Assembly (NCBI RefSeq): GCF_052857255.1
Contig: NC_135497.1
Span: 117,636,099-117,700,098 of the forward strand
From: Amblyomma americanum
Lineage: Eukaryota > Arthropoda > Arachnida > Ixodida > Ixodidae
Direction of reading: 5' to 3'
Length of the DNA: 64,000 nt
The number at the start of each line of letters is the position of its first letter. Positions within the stretch are counted from its first letter, which is position 1. Position numbers and translations under genes: made by a program. Under the pieces are notes generated by a model. The model worked only from the letters and a program-made list of their open reading frames with translations. It was not told where the DNA came from and did not search any database. Below, one piece after another: positions 10,730 through 23,237 of this stretch.

Positions 10730-13700
10730 CGCGATGCGAGCCAGGTGGCAATGCGAGCAGGGCGAAACTGCGAGTTCGTGGCCAATGTGGCTTTCGCTAC
10801 AAAACTGCAGGTGGCGACGGGAAATGTTCTACGGTAGTCATTCACAGCAAAAGATATATCTCTAAACTTTTGCAACCGGGGCTCAGTTGGCGACCACTTC
10901 TTACATAATCGCAGCCATATAGTGAAACAAGTATGACTGCATAGCAGAGAAGACTGTCGCAAACAATTACTAAAATAGATTTATATTTACTACACTTTCT
11001 TTAAGGATGTGCATTATTAGGTTTTATTGCTCTGCGATTTTTTCACCCATAAGAGTGGCTACGTGCACTTTTACTAGCCGTCTTTTTCAGGAGGCTGAGA
11101 GAGTATCCTTCGCTTGAAATAACTGCATTTTCATTGTCCGAATATTCCCCGCGATTCGTTAGGAAAAAAACAATTATCAGGTGTTTTGCTTTGCATAATT
11201 TTCTTCTAACGAATACAGAAATTCATAAACCTGGCTTGTTCAGTCACCAACTTGAGAGTTTCCCTTTTTATTGAGCACTATTTCTGCACGGCATGAGTGC
11301 GAGCGACTGAAGCTCCTCTATGTTTTAGATATCAAATATATCTTGTTTCCAAGATCTCTCTGTGTAGAAATGTTTGCCCGTGAGGAAGGTTAGACTTAGG
11401 TTGATGTCGTGATCAATAGCTACTTTTAAACGCTTGGTTCTTACTTAGCGAGTTGTTACGGATTGTCCACAAATTATTAAGAGGTTCCTTGAAAAAGTGA
11501 TCCTTAGGGCGGGTATGGCTGAGTTTTAGGACATGTGTAAAACCTTAAAATGCGTGTCGTACTCACAGGGAGTCTCCCACAATGATTGGTACTCTTCGTG
11601 TGAACAACTCCTTTGTCCATTTTGTGAGATGCTGCGCAATATTCGTCACCGAATACGTCCTGTCCAAAACCACAAAAAGTTTAAATTTAACATGCTTTAT
11701 CAAAACATCGGTTCGAAAAAGGGTGTGATAGCAGTTCATTTAGTTAAAAAAAAATACGCAGGGGGGGGGGGGGGGGGGCACATTCTCGAACAGGCTGGAT
11801 TTCAACCAATTTGACGTCAGTGAAATGGAATATGCGGAAATTTTAGCTATCATTTTGCGTGCGCGTCTCTTCCTCAGTCTTAGTTCATTTATTTTTCTGT
11901 TTATCTCTCTTTCTCTAGAACTGTGCCCGCAACCGTAAAAACCTGTAGCTCTGCAAGTAGTTTGCTGTCTCTCTTGTACTACTTCTTTAATTGGAACTAC
12001 ATCAAGCACTACTTTTTATTAACTTTTTTAAGGCTGCCACAGAGCCCTGTCATCTTTCCGTTTCTTTGAAGCACCAATGTTATCTAGCTAGAGACGCGGT
12101 ATCCCGATATGATCGACAGAAAATACTTTATACACAGGCCGTAAGTCAATTATATGGCAGCGTGATCACGTGTTTCGGCTGGTTGTTTTGTGGACATACA
12201 AGTGTTAAAATTCAGTTGTCAAATTACGATTGCCTGTTAGAGCCCATAAAGCTTTTAACCGAACGAGCTGACTTGCCGCACTTATTTTAGCACTGTCGAA
12301 AAGAACATTACATCGACGGCTCTGATTGTACCATTTCTGGCAGCGCTGATTTCCGAAGTAAACTGACACTATTGCACTGACAGAGCCGTGAACGCTTGTT
12401 CTTTCGTCGATCTCGCCGCTTACCTTGAGCGCGGAGGCGTTCACAAGAACAGCGACTACTTTAAAATCCGACCATTCATTTAGTTCACCGTAGTTTGTAA
12501 AACAATTACAGCTATTAAATCCGTGGGCAAAAAAAAACGTTTTTTTAAAGCCGTTTAGCTCAATAACTACTGTTTTTCTAAGGCTAACAATAGTCTTCCA
12601 GTACAGCTGACAGTATCAACCCAATACCGCCTATTTCACCAGTTGTTCTCATCCTGGTAATCAACCAAGCGTGTACATAACGTTTGCTGTCGCAGCTAGG
12701 TTGATAACAATGCAACGTTCACTAGCTGGCAATGCGCAGAACTATTTCTTGCTTAGGAAACAACTTTCACTATTTTAACTTACAGAAGGCTGCTCTATCC
12801 CTGCCGTAAGCAGACTTCTCAGATAGCAGTTTTCATCAGCGGTGTCCATGTCACTTGACTTGGCTGTGCATAAAAGAAGCGCTGTTGCTGTCCAGTGAAA
12901 ATCCGTTTCTGTAGCTTGCGCACCTCGAAATGTTGCTGCAGTGTTTGTTCGACATAATGTTCGTTTTGTGGGTGCTTGTGGGTGTGGGAGAACTACTCTC
13001 CACAACACTGTCGTTGAAAGCGTTCAGTAGAATAAAATTGCTAACTAGAGAGCTGCTCCCAATAGCCACGAGGATTGCACCTACTCAGGCAATGCACCTG
13101 TTTTTTCTAAGAAATAAAAACGCAAGCAAACTTTGACGTTCGATTTGAGTACAAATATATTGCATTGGTTAGACAGTTGTACTTTCAGCCAATAACTCTC
13201 GCGTATAAAAGCAAGAAAAAGCACTTTCTTCGCACAGAAAAAGTGTTAGTGCGTTCTTATTCTCTGAATGACGGGCTAATATTTGTTTGCATTCATTGAT
13301 TATTTTTCTTTCGTTTTTGTTTGCGATCTGCGAAGATGTCATGGAGCTCCTCATCTGTCAAACGTGCCATGAGTAAAGTAAGGGCTGGCAGGAAAATTGT
13401 TCAGCAGCATTTGCACGTATGACACCGTTTCTTGAGCATCTGCATTCGCAGCGCCAATGGCTGCTTCTTCCGCACCTTTCCAACAAGCAAATGAAAAGGT
13501 CCGGTCAAAGACAGACAGAGAGCTGCAGGTCAAAGTTGTAAGAGTTACTTTAGAAGAGGAATGTCAGCCTTCAAATTAATGCTGATTTTTCTCGATGAAA
13601 CGTTACTGCTATTCTGGGAATCTCTCAATGTGCTGATATTAACGTCATTGCACTAATTATATATTTAACGCCCTGCGTAGGATTAAAAGCAAGGTAATGT

Positions 13701-16700
13701 AAGGTTACGGGTAAGAGACGCAGACGCCTGCGCAGAAATGAAGCTAGACATTCACAGAGAGAAGAAATGTCACTGCGATGGAAGCCTTGTCTATTGAAAA
13801 GTGAAGATGCATGCCTCAGGGGCAACACTGCCAGCAAGGTTTTCGGTTATATATAAAAAAAGAATACCACCTCAGATTTCTGCTCTAGAGAAGTGTTGTC
13901 GAAGGCAACAATTGCGGCGCACATTTGCCTTATGGGTAATTCTGCATGTCATTACCTGAAATCATTACCGGGCAAAAAAAAAACATTTCAGTTACTAACA
14001 AGAAAGTAAGCTAAGATACTAGGCAAAATAATTTCGAGCTGTGCAATGCAATTAAAAACCATGTCGGAAATTTTATGCTACCATATAAGTAATGCAGAAC
14101 ATTACAAACCTGTGCTCAATTTAGTCTCTTTCTTCACCCACTCCGCCTCTGTCGCTGCTTCCTAAGCTTATAACAGCATGCACTAACCGATGTGTCTGGT
14201 AGTTCTTCCTCTACAGAGCAAACATCATGCGTGCCTTTGACTGGTTCACAAAGAGTTTTCTCCGAGTGTGCAAGGTTGGAAAACTCCACATGCCCTCTGC
14301 GGCTGGTCGTGTTCGCGTTTCCCAGGCATTAAGCCACCCAGGAAACCGACGTATTCTGCGCGGAGAACATCGCGATTATTTTAACGCTTAACACGGTGAT
14401 CTATCAAATGAACACACCCATAGTATATAAAAGTACAGCTTTTTCAGACCAAAAAGAGCTAGAATATTTTCAAGCAACTCGAAGGCGACATACCGTCTGC
14501 TAGAGCTCGCAGAGGCAATATCCGGGGGAAGAAAAAGCGTCTCGGCGACCTGCGGCCTTCAAAGTGTATATACTGCGTATACTGCAACGATTCTTTTCCC
14601 TGTTAATTTTTTGCTCCTCTTTGATTGGCAGTTACCACCTGTGGTGTCGGAGCCAACAGTTGGCAACCAATGCCATTTGCTGGCTCCGGTACCTAACTGG
14701 GGAAAATTAATCCAGAAAGGAACAGTCACAAATGCGGCCGGTGCAGCCCGTTTTACAATGGTTCTTTCCTGGTTCATTAATTTGCTCCTTTATTAGTTAT
14801 AACAGCCACATGTGGCGTTAAAGCTGATATCTAGGTAGCAAGCCTCTCGCCGGGGCTGGCAACAAAGGCACGGCTGACCAATGGTAAAAAAAGAGTGACA
14901 GTGAATTGAGGGGAGGGAGAGAATTGCTACACAACACGGTCCCCGCAAAGTTTCACCTGTTCAAGTGCACAAAATGGTACTGATAAGGAGGTATACGTTG
15001 TCTTCAAAGAAGTGCTGGGAAGAAGAGCTTGTCGCGTCGCAATCGATTCACCTCTTCGCCGCACATATGTCCGCCAACACGGCGGGAAAAAAAAGGGGGG
15101 GAAATCACTTTTTTTTTTGGCATTCATGTGTCCCTTTATTGCTTGATTTTATATTTTTACACCGTGACAATCGTCTCCTGGAAAATGGTGTCGGCAACGT
15201 AAATGTCCTTATTACAGCGCACACGCACACCTTCCACGAAAAGCTGACAAGGTTTAAAATTGCTGTCCGCTCGGTTAAAACGCACCACCCAGGCAAGCAG
15301 GTATGTACAAGCGCTTAAAAGCGAACTGAAAACACGCACAATTTGCCTCGATTAAGCTGACCTCGCGGGAGCAGAAGACAGCAGAACAGTAAGAATAGTA
15401 TTACACGCTCTCCTATGGTGGAAGGGGTGGAAATTGGGGTGTGCCCGCACCGGCGAAGCAGGGACGCAGTGGCGCTGGCGGTGTGGCTATCGCTCCGTGC
15501 CAAGACAGCGCCGCCACGATAGGTGACGCATCACGAACTCCTGCTTCTCCGGTAAGACACAGTGGTAGCGCGTACATTTGGGAATATTTACACGAGCTTA
15601 TTTATGCGAGGGGGATATTTATACAATTACATACATGCACATGTTCATGTAACAGCGTTGAAATTTCTTGGACACAACACAACTTGAAATAAAAACAAAT
15701 AATGCGCTTTTTTTTCTTTGCACACACATATTAATTTACAGTCTCACTTATCACAGTAGAAAACAGCGTGCTTTTTTTTTGCTTGTCGCATGAAAACAAC
15801 TGATGGCCTTAAACTAGGAATTGCGCCCCAAAACAAGTTCTTTGATTTTCCTTAGAAATAAACGTATAAAGAAATCTGTGTATATTTCAAAGCATTGCGC
15901 ATCGCTCTTTTCTACTCCTTGACTCGAACAACTGTCTGCGCACATCTGCCTTTCGTTTCGTTTGATTCGTACGCGAGGCCAGCGGCTCTGCGAGAAAGCC
16001 CCCGTCATATAACATGATAGGGCGAACTCCCGTGTGGATAGTGCAGCTGTTGAGGGGCGTATATACGTGAATCCAGGAACAGAAAACACGTATGCATTAA
16101 TAGGTTTTCGACTGTCGTGACTATACCAAGACTAGTGAACTCATCTTTGCGAACACTGCACTGTGATATAGCGGTGGGGTTTGTGTACTCCCTTTTCGGC
16201 AACAAAGGGCGTCAGGTTTAGCTGGATCTGTACACAGACAGCCTCCCACGGTTATTACTCTTTGCCGTAACAGTATTGCACGAACCTGAATGCCTTCAAC
16301 ACGACTTCATTGACTAAGGCAGTGTCCACACTGATTCAAGGAACTATGTCGTCACGCTAGCACGACCTGGATCGAACAATGCACGCTAGGAGGGCACACA
16401 ACTTGTAGTCGAAAGCCGCAACAGGGGTCACATAACCAGCAAACTGGCGCACAATTGATTATTTATCTCCGAATACAGTCATGAAACAATATTTCTGCAG
16501 ACGGCACAAAAGCTCAAGGAAAGGGTTTCACTGACTTCTATAACATTAGTGCATAAAACGCACTCAGCAACAAGAGCTTCTTCAATCTTATCGTGACTTC
16601 ACCTCACAGCGCCACGACGCAATGGCGGCCAAGCTGCGCTAGAAAGGTAGAAGTCACTAGAGCCGAGGCAGCGGCCATTTGTTCCGTCATAGCCTCTTTC

Positions 16701-17449
16701 CGCTATTTTTAAAAGCCTGTTTTTAAAAGACATGTTTATCATTTCTGTGTTCAAAACGTCACACAGGAGATCATTATGCATTTTACAATGCCATGTCATG
16801 CGGACACGCTGCCGAGGATCTTGTTCGGGCATTTTGTGATCAGAAGCACCGCTTAGAGACGCTGTCAGTCTGCCTTGTTCCCCTACGGTCAACTGAGAGG
16901 TGCATCGGCAACGAAGAATGTTACTTGTAAAAAAGTAATACCATTTACTGTGTTCCCATCTTGTGGTCAGGAGGATTGACGAGACATGGTATGCGTGAGT
17001 GTTCTTTGATGACAGGATGGGACAGAGTTGATTAATACAGTTTTAGCAGCTATATAGATTAGGAATGGCAGCCATATCCTTCCTATGGAGCGAAATCTGG
17101 GCCCTGGATCATACACATGCAATGGAGACGAGATATACTTCCTTGGCTTTTAGGCGAGCACTCAGAGTGGAACCTTTCCGCCGAATATCAATGAAGTACG
17201 CAAGCAACAGACTAGAAAACACGAATGTTTCTCCTTCTTCTTTCCTCTCGCATTGGACACTGCAGGCGAAGGCAGGAAGTGCGCATGACACTCGATAGAA
17301 CTGCGCTAACCCTGCTGTTTCAGCATCAGTAAACACCTGCATCGCACTCACATGAAGGGCGTACCTTAAGAAACACGGGCGACCCAGACTGGTAACAAAA
17401 TCACTCACGACGACAGCGACACGATCACAAACTTTTGACCACGACTAGC
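10730..17449. other. Long intergenic stretch, no gene recognised
   Basis: Anonymous sequence downstream of the Maf gene. It contains an 18-nt G run (11761-11778). Two imperfect copies of a TTAATTT..GCTCCT..TTT..CCAC.TGTGG block lie near 14603 and 14776. A GC-richer patch at 15430-15555 ends in a donor-like CCG/GTAAGA (about 15552), but no acceptor could be paired with it. No domain-bearing frame was found on either strand. Confidence 0.4.
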
Positions 17450-17687
17450 ACTTACTCTAACCGCCGCCAGCGAGAAGGGAGAATATTAACGGAGGGCCGC
17501 GAGAAAGAGCGCATGCTTGGGAACACACGCGGCCAACGGCCTGCCGAGTGCGCGGAGCAGCGACATGAGAGCGGGGACGAGACACCGCAGCGACTCCGGC
17601 CTCGACCCAGCGCCGGTGCGGCGTCCCCTGCCCGCGAGTTGGCACGCGTCCGGCTCGGCGGTCAAGGGGCAAATGCGGCCATGCGGG

Positions 17688-17914
17688 GCCTTTCGTACCT
17701 GTTGATAGCAAACTCGCCGGCGTCCACCCGGAACGCGAGCCTTGAGCGGCGGCGGGCAAGACATGGGACAAGCAAAGCAAGCGCAAGCGGGGAGTCGTCA
17801 GCGGGCGGGGCCGCCTTTCGTACAGTCCGGTTGGGGGTGCGCGTCGGCTGGGGCATCAGGCCAGGCGACGGCACTCAGTGGTCGTCGGCGCGGCAGCGCG
17901 CCTTTCGTACAGTC
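17688..17914 (-). repeat. Repeated 15-nt motif in probable Maf 3' UTR
   Basis: GCCTTTCGTACAGTC (plus-strand spelling) occurs exactly at 17813-17827 and 17900-17914, and its first 11 bases recur at 17688-17698. On the Maf transcript the motif reads GACTGTACGAAAGGC and lies just after the stop codon. Spacings (87 and about 125 nt) do not suggest a simple tandem array. Confidence 0.55.
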
Positions 17915-17935
17915 TCAGGGTGTGCGACGGGCGAG

Positions 17936-18691
17936 TCACATGAGGAAGCCCGGCGAGCCGGGCCCGAGTCCGTGGGGCGGCAGCTGCTGCGGCTGCGGCT
18001 GCTGGGCGCGGGCGCGCGCGGCGGCGCCCAGCTGCTGCTTGTAGAAGTCACGCTCCTGGCAGGCGCGTTCCAGCTCCTGACGCAAACGGTTGGCCTCGGC
18101 CTGAAGGATGCGGTTCCTGCTTTCCAGCTCGTGCCTCTGCGCCAGGCGCTTGGTCCGGCAGTTCTGCGCGTAGCCGCGGTTCTTGAGCGTCCGACGCTTC
18201 TGCTTGAGGCGAACCACTTCTTCGCGGGGGAACCCGTGGAGTCGCTTGTTGAGTTCGCGCACAGACAGCGAGATCAGCTGTTCGTCGTCCAAGATGTCCC
18301 GCATGGGCATCGGCGGGGGCATCGGGGGCCGCGGGCCCTCCAGGTCGCGGCGAAGTTGCAGCCACTCGAGATCCCCCTGCGGCCGCAGGTCCAGCGGCTC
18401 CTGGTGTCCGAAGCGCACATGCGCCTGGTGCGGCGCCGGCGGCGGCGGCGGCTGAGACAGCCACATCATGCTGTCGTCCGGCATGCAGGCGCCGAACTCG
18501 GGCGACGCCGGGCAGGCGGTCGAGCCGGGCGGCGTGTCCGGCGGAGTGCCCGGCGTGCTGCCGACCAGCGGCCGGCGCAGGTGCTCAAGCTGCTGCAGCT
18601 CGGGCTGGAGCGCCGCGTACTTGGCGCCCATCTCCTGCTTGACGACCTCCTCGAGGTTCTCCAGGTCGAAGCTGTACTCGTCGGCAGCCAT
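17936..18691 (-). CDS. tj: Large-Maf bZIP transcription factor (Traffic jam / MafB-like)
   Basis: Nuclear transcription factor that binds Maf recognition elements (TGCTGAC(G)TCAGCA) as a dimer. In insects the orthologue Traffic jam acts in gonadal somatic cells and other tissues (established knowledge). From the chosen start the protein has 251 residues. Residues 4-20 form an acidic segment ([17 protein letters not shown]), followed by a Pro/Ser/Thr-rich region and a polyproline run near 80-85. The extended homology region ([17 protein letters not shown]) is at about 135-151, the basic region at 156-184 with the Maf signature [11 protein letters not shown] (172-182), and the leucine zipper at 189-221. 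The acidic segment and EHR plus basic region mark a large Maf. The AQNCR spelling with RHELE is as I recall Traffic jam. No intron interrupts it, as usual for large Mafs. The frame stays open upstream to 18994, but those ATGs lie at or before the TATA-like box. The ATG at 18691 has a strong context (GCCATGG), so it is preferred. The protein is shorter than vertebrate large Mafs. Confidence 0.9.
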   Translation of the reverse strand: MAADEYSFDLENLEEVVKQEMGAKYAALQPELQQLEHLRRPLVGSTPGTPPDTPPGSTACPASPEFGACMPDDSMMWLSQPPPPPAPHQAHVRFGHQEPLDLRPQGDLEWLQLRRDLEGPRPPMPPPMPMRDILDDEQLISLSVRELNKRLHGFPREEVVRLKQKRRTLKNRGYAQNCRTKRLAQRHELESRNRILQAEANRLRQELERACQERDFYKQQLGAAARARAQQPQPQQLPPHGLGPGSPGFLM

Positions 18692-18954
18692 GGCGTCTTC
18701 ATCGAGCGACGAGCTCAGCGACGAGCCCGACGGCGACGGCGTGGCCGCCGCCGCACCGCCCTGGAAGTACAGGCAGGCAGGGTCCGGGGGCGCGCCGCCG
18801 AGCCACGCTGCCACCGCGGCCTCGCCCGCTTCACCCGCGTACAGGGCCACACTTGCGCCGCGCGCTCGGCTCGGGCTCACAAGACTCCTCCGCTCGCGGC
18901 GCGCTCCACACACGACTTGCGCTCCAAAGAGCTCGGCCCCCGCCGGCTTGCCCC

Positions 18955-19021
18955 ACATATTTATGAGCGCCAGCGCCGCTGCACTTTGCGCCAATCGACG
19001 GGCGCGGCGCCCGTGACGTCA
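18955..19021 (-). promoter_or_regulatory. Probable core promoter of the Maf gene
   Basis: Read on the minus strand, a TATA-like CATAAATA lies at about 18957-18965, some 270 bp before the preferred ATG. An inverted CCAAT box (plus-strand CCAAT at 18991-18995) and the element TGACGTCAGCG on the plus strand (19014-19024) lie just beyond it. TGACGTCA is a CREB/AP-1-type site and the GTCAGC edge is a Maf half-site, so autoregulation is possible (inference). The predicted transcription start would be near 18930. Confidence 0.55.
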
Positions 19022-19240
19022 GCGCGCGCCAGCCGCTAGGCCACGGCCCCCTCTCGCCCCGTCCCGAGTCTTAAGTTCTCGCCACGGTCCCGCAGCCCCG
19101 GTGAGTCGCTCGCACGTGCGGCGCTGTTTGCGCCCGCTCGGCGCACAGGTGCCCTTCCTCCCGCACGTCTCTGCATGCCGCGGTCGACTCCCTTCGGGCA
19201 AATAAAGCGCCTTTAGGCATCCGCTCATCTTCTGCCGGGC

Positions 19241-20599
19241 TATGATGAATAGGGTGAAAGCAGTGTGTTTCGCCGCCGCTTTCTCTCTGAGAGTCGCCAC
19301 TTACCTCCGGTTTCTTTCCGATGCGCGGCTGCATTCGTTGCGCGAGCTGCTCTCTGGTCCTCCGTGTTCTGGTGCTCGCTTGTGGACTCTGCCACGAATC
19401 AAGTGGGGCACTATAACGTCCGGCTTCTATCTTATCACGCCCTGGCAAAATTGTAGCCGTCTTGTGTTGCAAAGGCGTATCGTATTTGCATATATAACTT
19501 GATATAGCAGAGTTCTTGCAAAACGCCAGCGTTATCTGAACGGGGCGCGATATCAAAAGGACGTATGCAAATATGACGCCACCGCGACCGGCCTACTTGG
19601 GCTTGTCGCCGATCGTCGGGCTCTTCTGTCGCCGTGTCCCTGAAGCGCTTCCAACGGCAGGTCTCTTCCACTCGGCTGATTACGCGCTCCTTCTCGAGCA
19701 GTGCATATGGCGCTGGGGAGTTGAGTAAGTGTTGCACACCCATGGTAGACTGCTTTAGTCACAAAAGTGTTCGAATTATCTATGTAGGCATGATACTTTA
19801 AACTCGAAGGCTGCAAGGGTGCTTTGCATGGTTGTGCGCTCTTATTTGCCAGTGCCTAGTTTGCGAAGAAGTGCAGCTTGGTAGAAGGGCGAATTTCACA
19901 GTTTTACATCTGAGATGGAGGCTTAACAACAGGCAAGGTTCCTCTTGCATCGAAACACAGCCCGTGTGATACAGAGGTTGCTTATCTGCTAAGCACTCTG
20001 GCATTATTTGCGATTTCGCAACATTTTCGCAACGATTTCGCAACAATTTTCTCACTCATCAAGAGCGACTGTTGTTTTTGGTGCTACGATCTTTACTAAG
20101 CTTTCTCTGTGCATTCTTTCAACTTTCAACCCGTAATCCGCTTTAAATCTTTAAAGGTAGAAGCTACTTAGACGCAGCAAGGCCATGCTATGCAATTCAT
20201 TTTTTTTTTTGCTTTCATGTTTATATAAAAGAAATACATTCAAAATGTGTTCAATAGCGACTCAACTATTGGAACCAGGCTATTTGTTCTTCAGATCCTG
20301 AGAGGTCAAAGTATCGCCTGTTATTCTAGCAATGTTGCTGAGTATCAGAACAAATACTTGCACAAAAGACGAAATATTAATGTTCGGTATTGCTCGCACG
20401 TAACGGATAAAGTTCGCGGAGCGACTTCTCCGCTAAGCCGTTGATCAAGGAAAAGAAGCAGGAATGCGGTCACTGGCCTTGTCATGAAATTGAAAGACGT
20501 TTCGGAACCACGTACGGGTTCCTTGATCACTGAGCGGGACAAGAAATTGTCGCGACTTATATTGAAGCTGCCGTCTAGGAGGTCACGGTATACAGTATA
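19241..20599. other. Upstream flank of Maf, no gene recognised
   Basis: No supported gene. A moderately GC-rich patch at 19560-19740 keeps an open minus-strand frame without recognisable domain and ends beside a donor-like GTAAGT (about 19725, plus). Around 20441-20528 an inverted pair TGATCAAGGAA / TTCCTTGATCA brackets about 70 nt, a small snap-back structure. Confidence 0.4.
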
Positions 20600-21435
20600 G
20601 GCGTGTGCGAATAGTACTTTTCTGTAACCGAATCGAATACGAATAGCGTAATTAAAGAGCGATTCGAATGCGAATCGAATACTTGTGTGATTATTCGCTG
20701 CTTGTGCAAGTATTCGTACAAAAAGAATACTCATGCGATAGAACAAGCATACCCAGCAATTCTGGACAAAGGCATTTTTGAGCGGGAAACCGTTTATGAA
20801 CGCAATTATTTCATACTATGTCAGATTTCACCATAATCTTCAATATTTCCATATCAGTGTCTTATAATTTTCCAATTTTCAAAATTTTTGCACGAGAAAG
20901 CTGGGCTTGACGCTAGCGGAGGCGCTATAAGTCATGGAATTATGGCGTAGCTGTCGTAAGACGCAGTATTGATTTCATTAGCGGACACGCAGCTGGAGGT
21001 GAGTGATTTAACTCAATGACAATCGTGTCACACGCATAGTAAAATTGCCTTTTGCTAATGATGACGACAGCAAACATTTTAGCGCCAAATTCTTGTTGGT
21101 GAGAGGAACAACAGTCATAGCTTTCGATATCGGGCATGAATGCCACACAAGTGAACAGCTTCTCGGTCCTGGGCCCTCCTCCCTTCACTGACCAATCGCG
21201 GCAGCATGCCGTGGGGTGTCGTGGACCCTGTTTTTAGAAGCAGTCCTCGAAAGGAACTATGCCATGCCCTATTCGAACTTTGTGCAGATTATTCGAAAAC
21301 TATTTGAACTCTTGGGATCGGATTCGATTCGTTTCTAATAATTTCGAGCATGCACTATTCGATTGTTCAGAGAACGGAAGAGAACGATATTCGATTCGCT
21401 ATGCGAAAATTACGATCATTATCCCACTCCTAGTT
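20600..21435. repeat. TTCGAAT-rich interspersed repeat
   Basis: Two blocks (20600-20735 and 21275-21420) are packed with GAATCGAAT, ATTCGAA, TATTCG and related words on both strands. They flank about 540 bp containing a GGAGGCGCTATAAGTCATGG segment and a minus-strand frame with an EKLFTC motif, faintly like the C-terminal end of hAT transposases (very uncertain). The arrangement suggests one decayed element of about 840 bp with related ends, starting GGCGTGTGCGAATAGTA. Class unknown. Confidence 0.5.
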
Positions 21436-21671
21436 GACAGCCATTTAGCAATATCGTTAGCCAGCTGTGTTATCCAAGTCAGGGTTCTGAAGGCAGCGTG
21501 TGAAGAGGATAGATCGGAAAAGAATCAGCGAATGATTTCCAGGGCAATTTTTTCTTGAAATTGAAAAGATTTGAGAAGGTTGTATAGTTTTGCTATGCAT
21601 CAGTACTAAAGCATTCGTGGGGAAGTTAACCGGAAATATTATTTTCGTGGAAACCTCTTCAATTCTTCACG

Positions 21672-21694
21672 CCCCCCCCCCCCCCCCCCCCCCC
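21672..21694 (+). repeat. Poly-C run (23 nt)
   Basis: Uninterrupted C tract, capable of G-quadruplex formation on the minus strand. Length may be unreliable in the assembly. Confidence 0.9.
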
Positions 21695-22347
21695 TCATAT
21701 TGTGGGGCTCCCCCGAACGCTCTTGACTGAAGAAAGTGTTCAAACGTTCGAAAAATAAACAGGCTAGGCACCCTGCGCCCCTGAATTAAATTGAGAGTTG
21801 AATGTGCTTATGTGATGAGACCAGAGTGTGAGGACACTTCCACGAAGAGAGCTTTATTGACCACTGAGAACGTGAGAGAAATCGCAGCGTGCAGATTTAG
21901 AAGTGCAGTGCAGACAAGGTCAGCGATTTTGCGCACTTTTTTCACAAAAATTCACTGTCACGTTTTCGGAATGGGGCGGCTCTCATTGTTCCTCTCGGTC
22001 GCATTTCAAGGATTTTTTACAACTTTTCCAGCATGACATCTTCGGCGCACTTCAGCTAGGCTACTCGGCACTTACCTTATGGTAATAAATAATTTACCAT
22101 CACGTACGTGCCCACCGTTTCTAGCGCTTGGATATTTGCCATTAGGTGTAACCCCAGAGCAACCCCTCATAGTTGATTAGTTAAGGGGTAAACCTTGCAA
22201 GTCAGAATTATAGTCCCATCATATGCGCATTTTACTATAATTGTCATTCCACAGAAAATTGCTGAATTTCCTAGCAGCCTCCCACAATCTGCATACGTCA
22301 GTGTTTAGCGATCCCTTAAAGAGTACGTTGCCCAATTAGGATAAATT
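21695..22347. other. Intergenic, no gene recognised
   Basis: No gene or named repeat was seen. Small open frames (21791-22085) lack motifs. Confidence 0.4.
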
Positions 22348-22468
22348 TTACTAGAATTGCTTTTAAGCGCAAAAGAACAGCACAGGAAGGAAAGAACTTG
22401 ACGCTCGATCCTGTCAACTTCTCTCCATCATGTGCTGTTCCTCTGCGCTTAAAATCAATTCCAGTAAT
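22348..22468. repeat. Imperfect snap-back repeat, about 55-nt arms
   Basis: The segment 22348-22402 and the reverse complement of 22413-22468 align over about 55 nt with roughly ten mismatches. Conserved blocks are TTTTAAGCGCA and GAACAGCACA, and the loop is about 10 nt. The structure resembles the snap-back at 32568, so it is probably a small mobile inverted-repeat element. Confidence 0.65.
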
Positions 22469-23237
22469 GAACCAACTGGCCTGCAAAAACGTCCTCGCAG
22501 GATAAGCTTTACTACAGCAAAAGTGTGATGAAAATGCCCTGTAAATGGCAGCGAACAAGCATCCAGCTGATTCTTAGTGATGCTACAATTTAATCATCTG
22601 ACCTCTCTTGGTGGTTACTAGCGAAAGTTTCAATGGTTTATGGCCGCTTCATCTGTTTTCATGAAACTTGAAACAAGCGTGCATTTGTGTGACGAGCAAA
22701 ATTTAAAAAAAAAACGGTTTTACAGTGGTGATATAGTTATGTAATGACTATCGCAGCGGCGGCAGTTTATAGAAGCTTATTTTTGTTACTATACCAATCA
22801 ACGCTTCATATCATTTTGGGGCTATTCCTCATGTCTTACTGAAGCAAAACCTTCCAACTTGGCAGTACTGTCGCTGACACTGCAGGCGCCATTGATAGCC
22901 AGCGTACATGTACGGACAACATATGTGAACTTGATTGGTGCGCCATATTGACACGTTCAATCCTTTCAGACTGTACTCGGCGTATACGTTGAGCTGAGCT
23001 CAAGAGCGACTACCTATGACACCATTAAGTCACTTTATCTTACCATGAAAGACCCAATACGAGCATCAAATAGTTACTATTTGACTGCAACAATTACTCT
23101 CGCGATTTTCTTGTACATCTCTTGCATTCATTCGCAATTTTTAAAGAATTTACGAAGTTACAGTGGTTTTTCTAAAGCCTGCAGTGTCGTCAAACCGTTT
23201 CATTATACACACCACTGACTAAGAGTCTTGTGAATCC
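22469..23237. other. Intergenic, no gene recognised
   Basis: No open frame of interest and no named repeat. Confidence 0.4.

Larger units (their letters stand above)
17450..19240. promoter_or_regulatory. CpG-rich island over the Maf gene
   Basis: Base composition changes abruptly at about 17460 and again near 19240. Between them the sequence is strongly GC-rich with very many CpG dinucleotides, unlike the AT-leaning flanks. The island covers the coding region, the probable 5' UTR and promoter (18690-19100) and the 3' side. A long open frame on the opposite strand is a by-product of this composition. On the minus strand a GTAAGT at 17450-17455 could be a donor for a 3'-UTR intron. Confidence 0.7.

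Noticed and set aside
18692..18994. N-terminal extension of Maf from ATG 18994
   Set aside because: The first two in-frame ATGs (18994, 18958) lie before or inside the TATA-like box, so they would not be in the transcript. The extension has no family resemblance, and ATG 18691 has a better context. Not fully excluded.
17435..19039. 534-codon plus-strand open frame
   Set aside because: Antisense shadow of the Maf gene in a GC-rich island; Arg/Ala-rich low-complexity product with no domain, whereas the minus frame encodes a clear EHR-bZIP.
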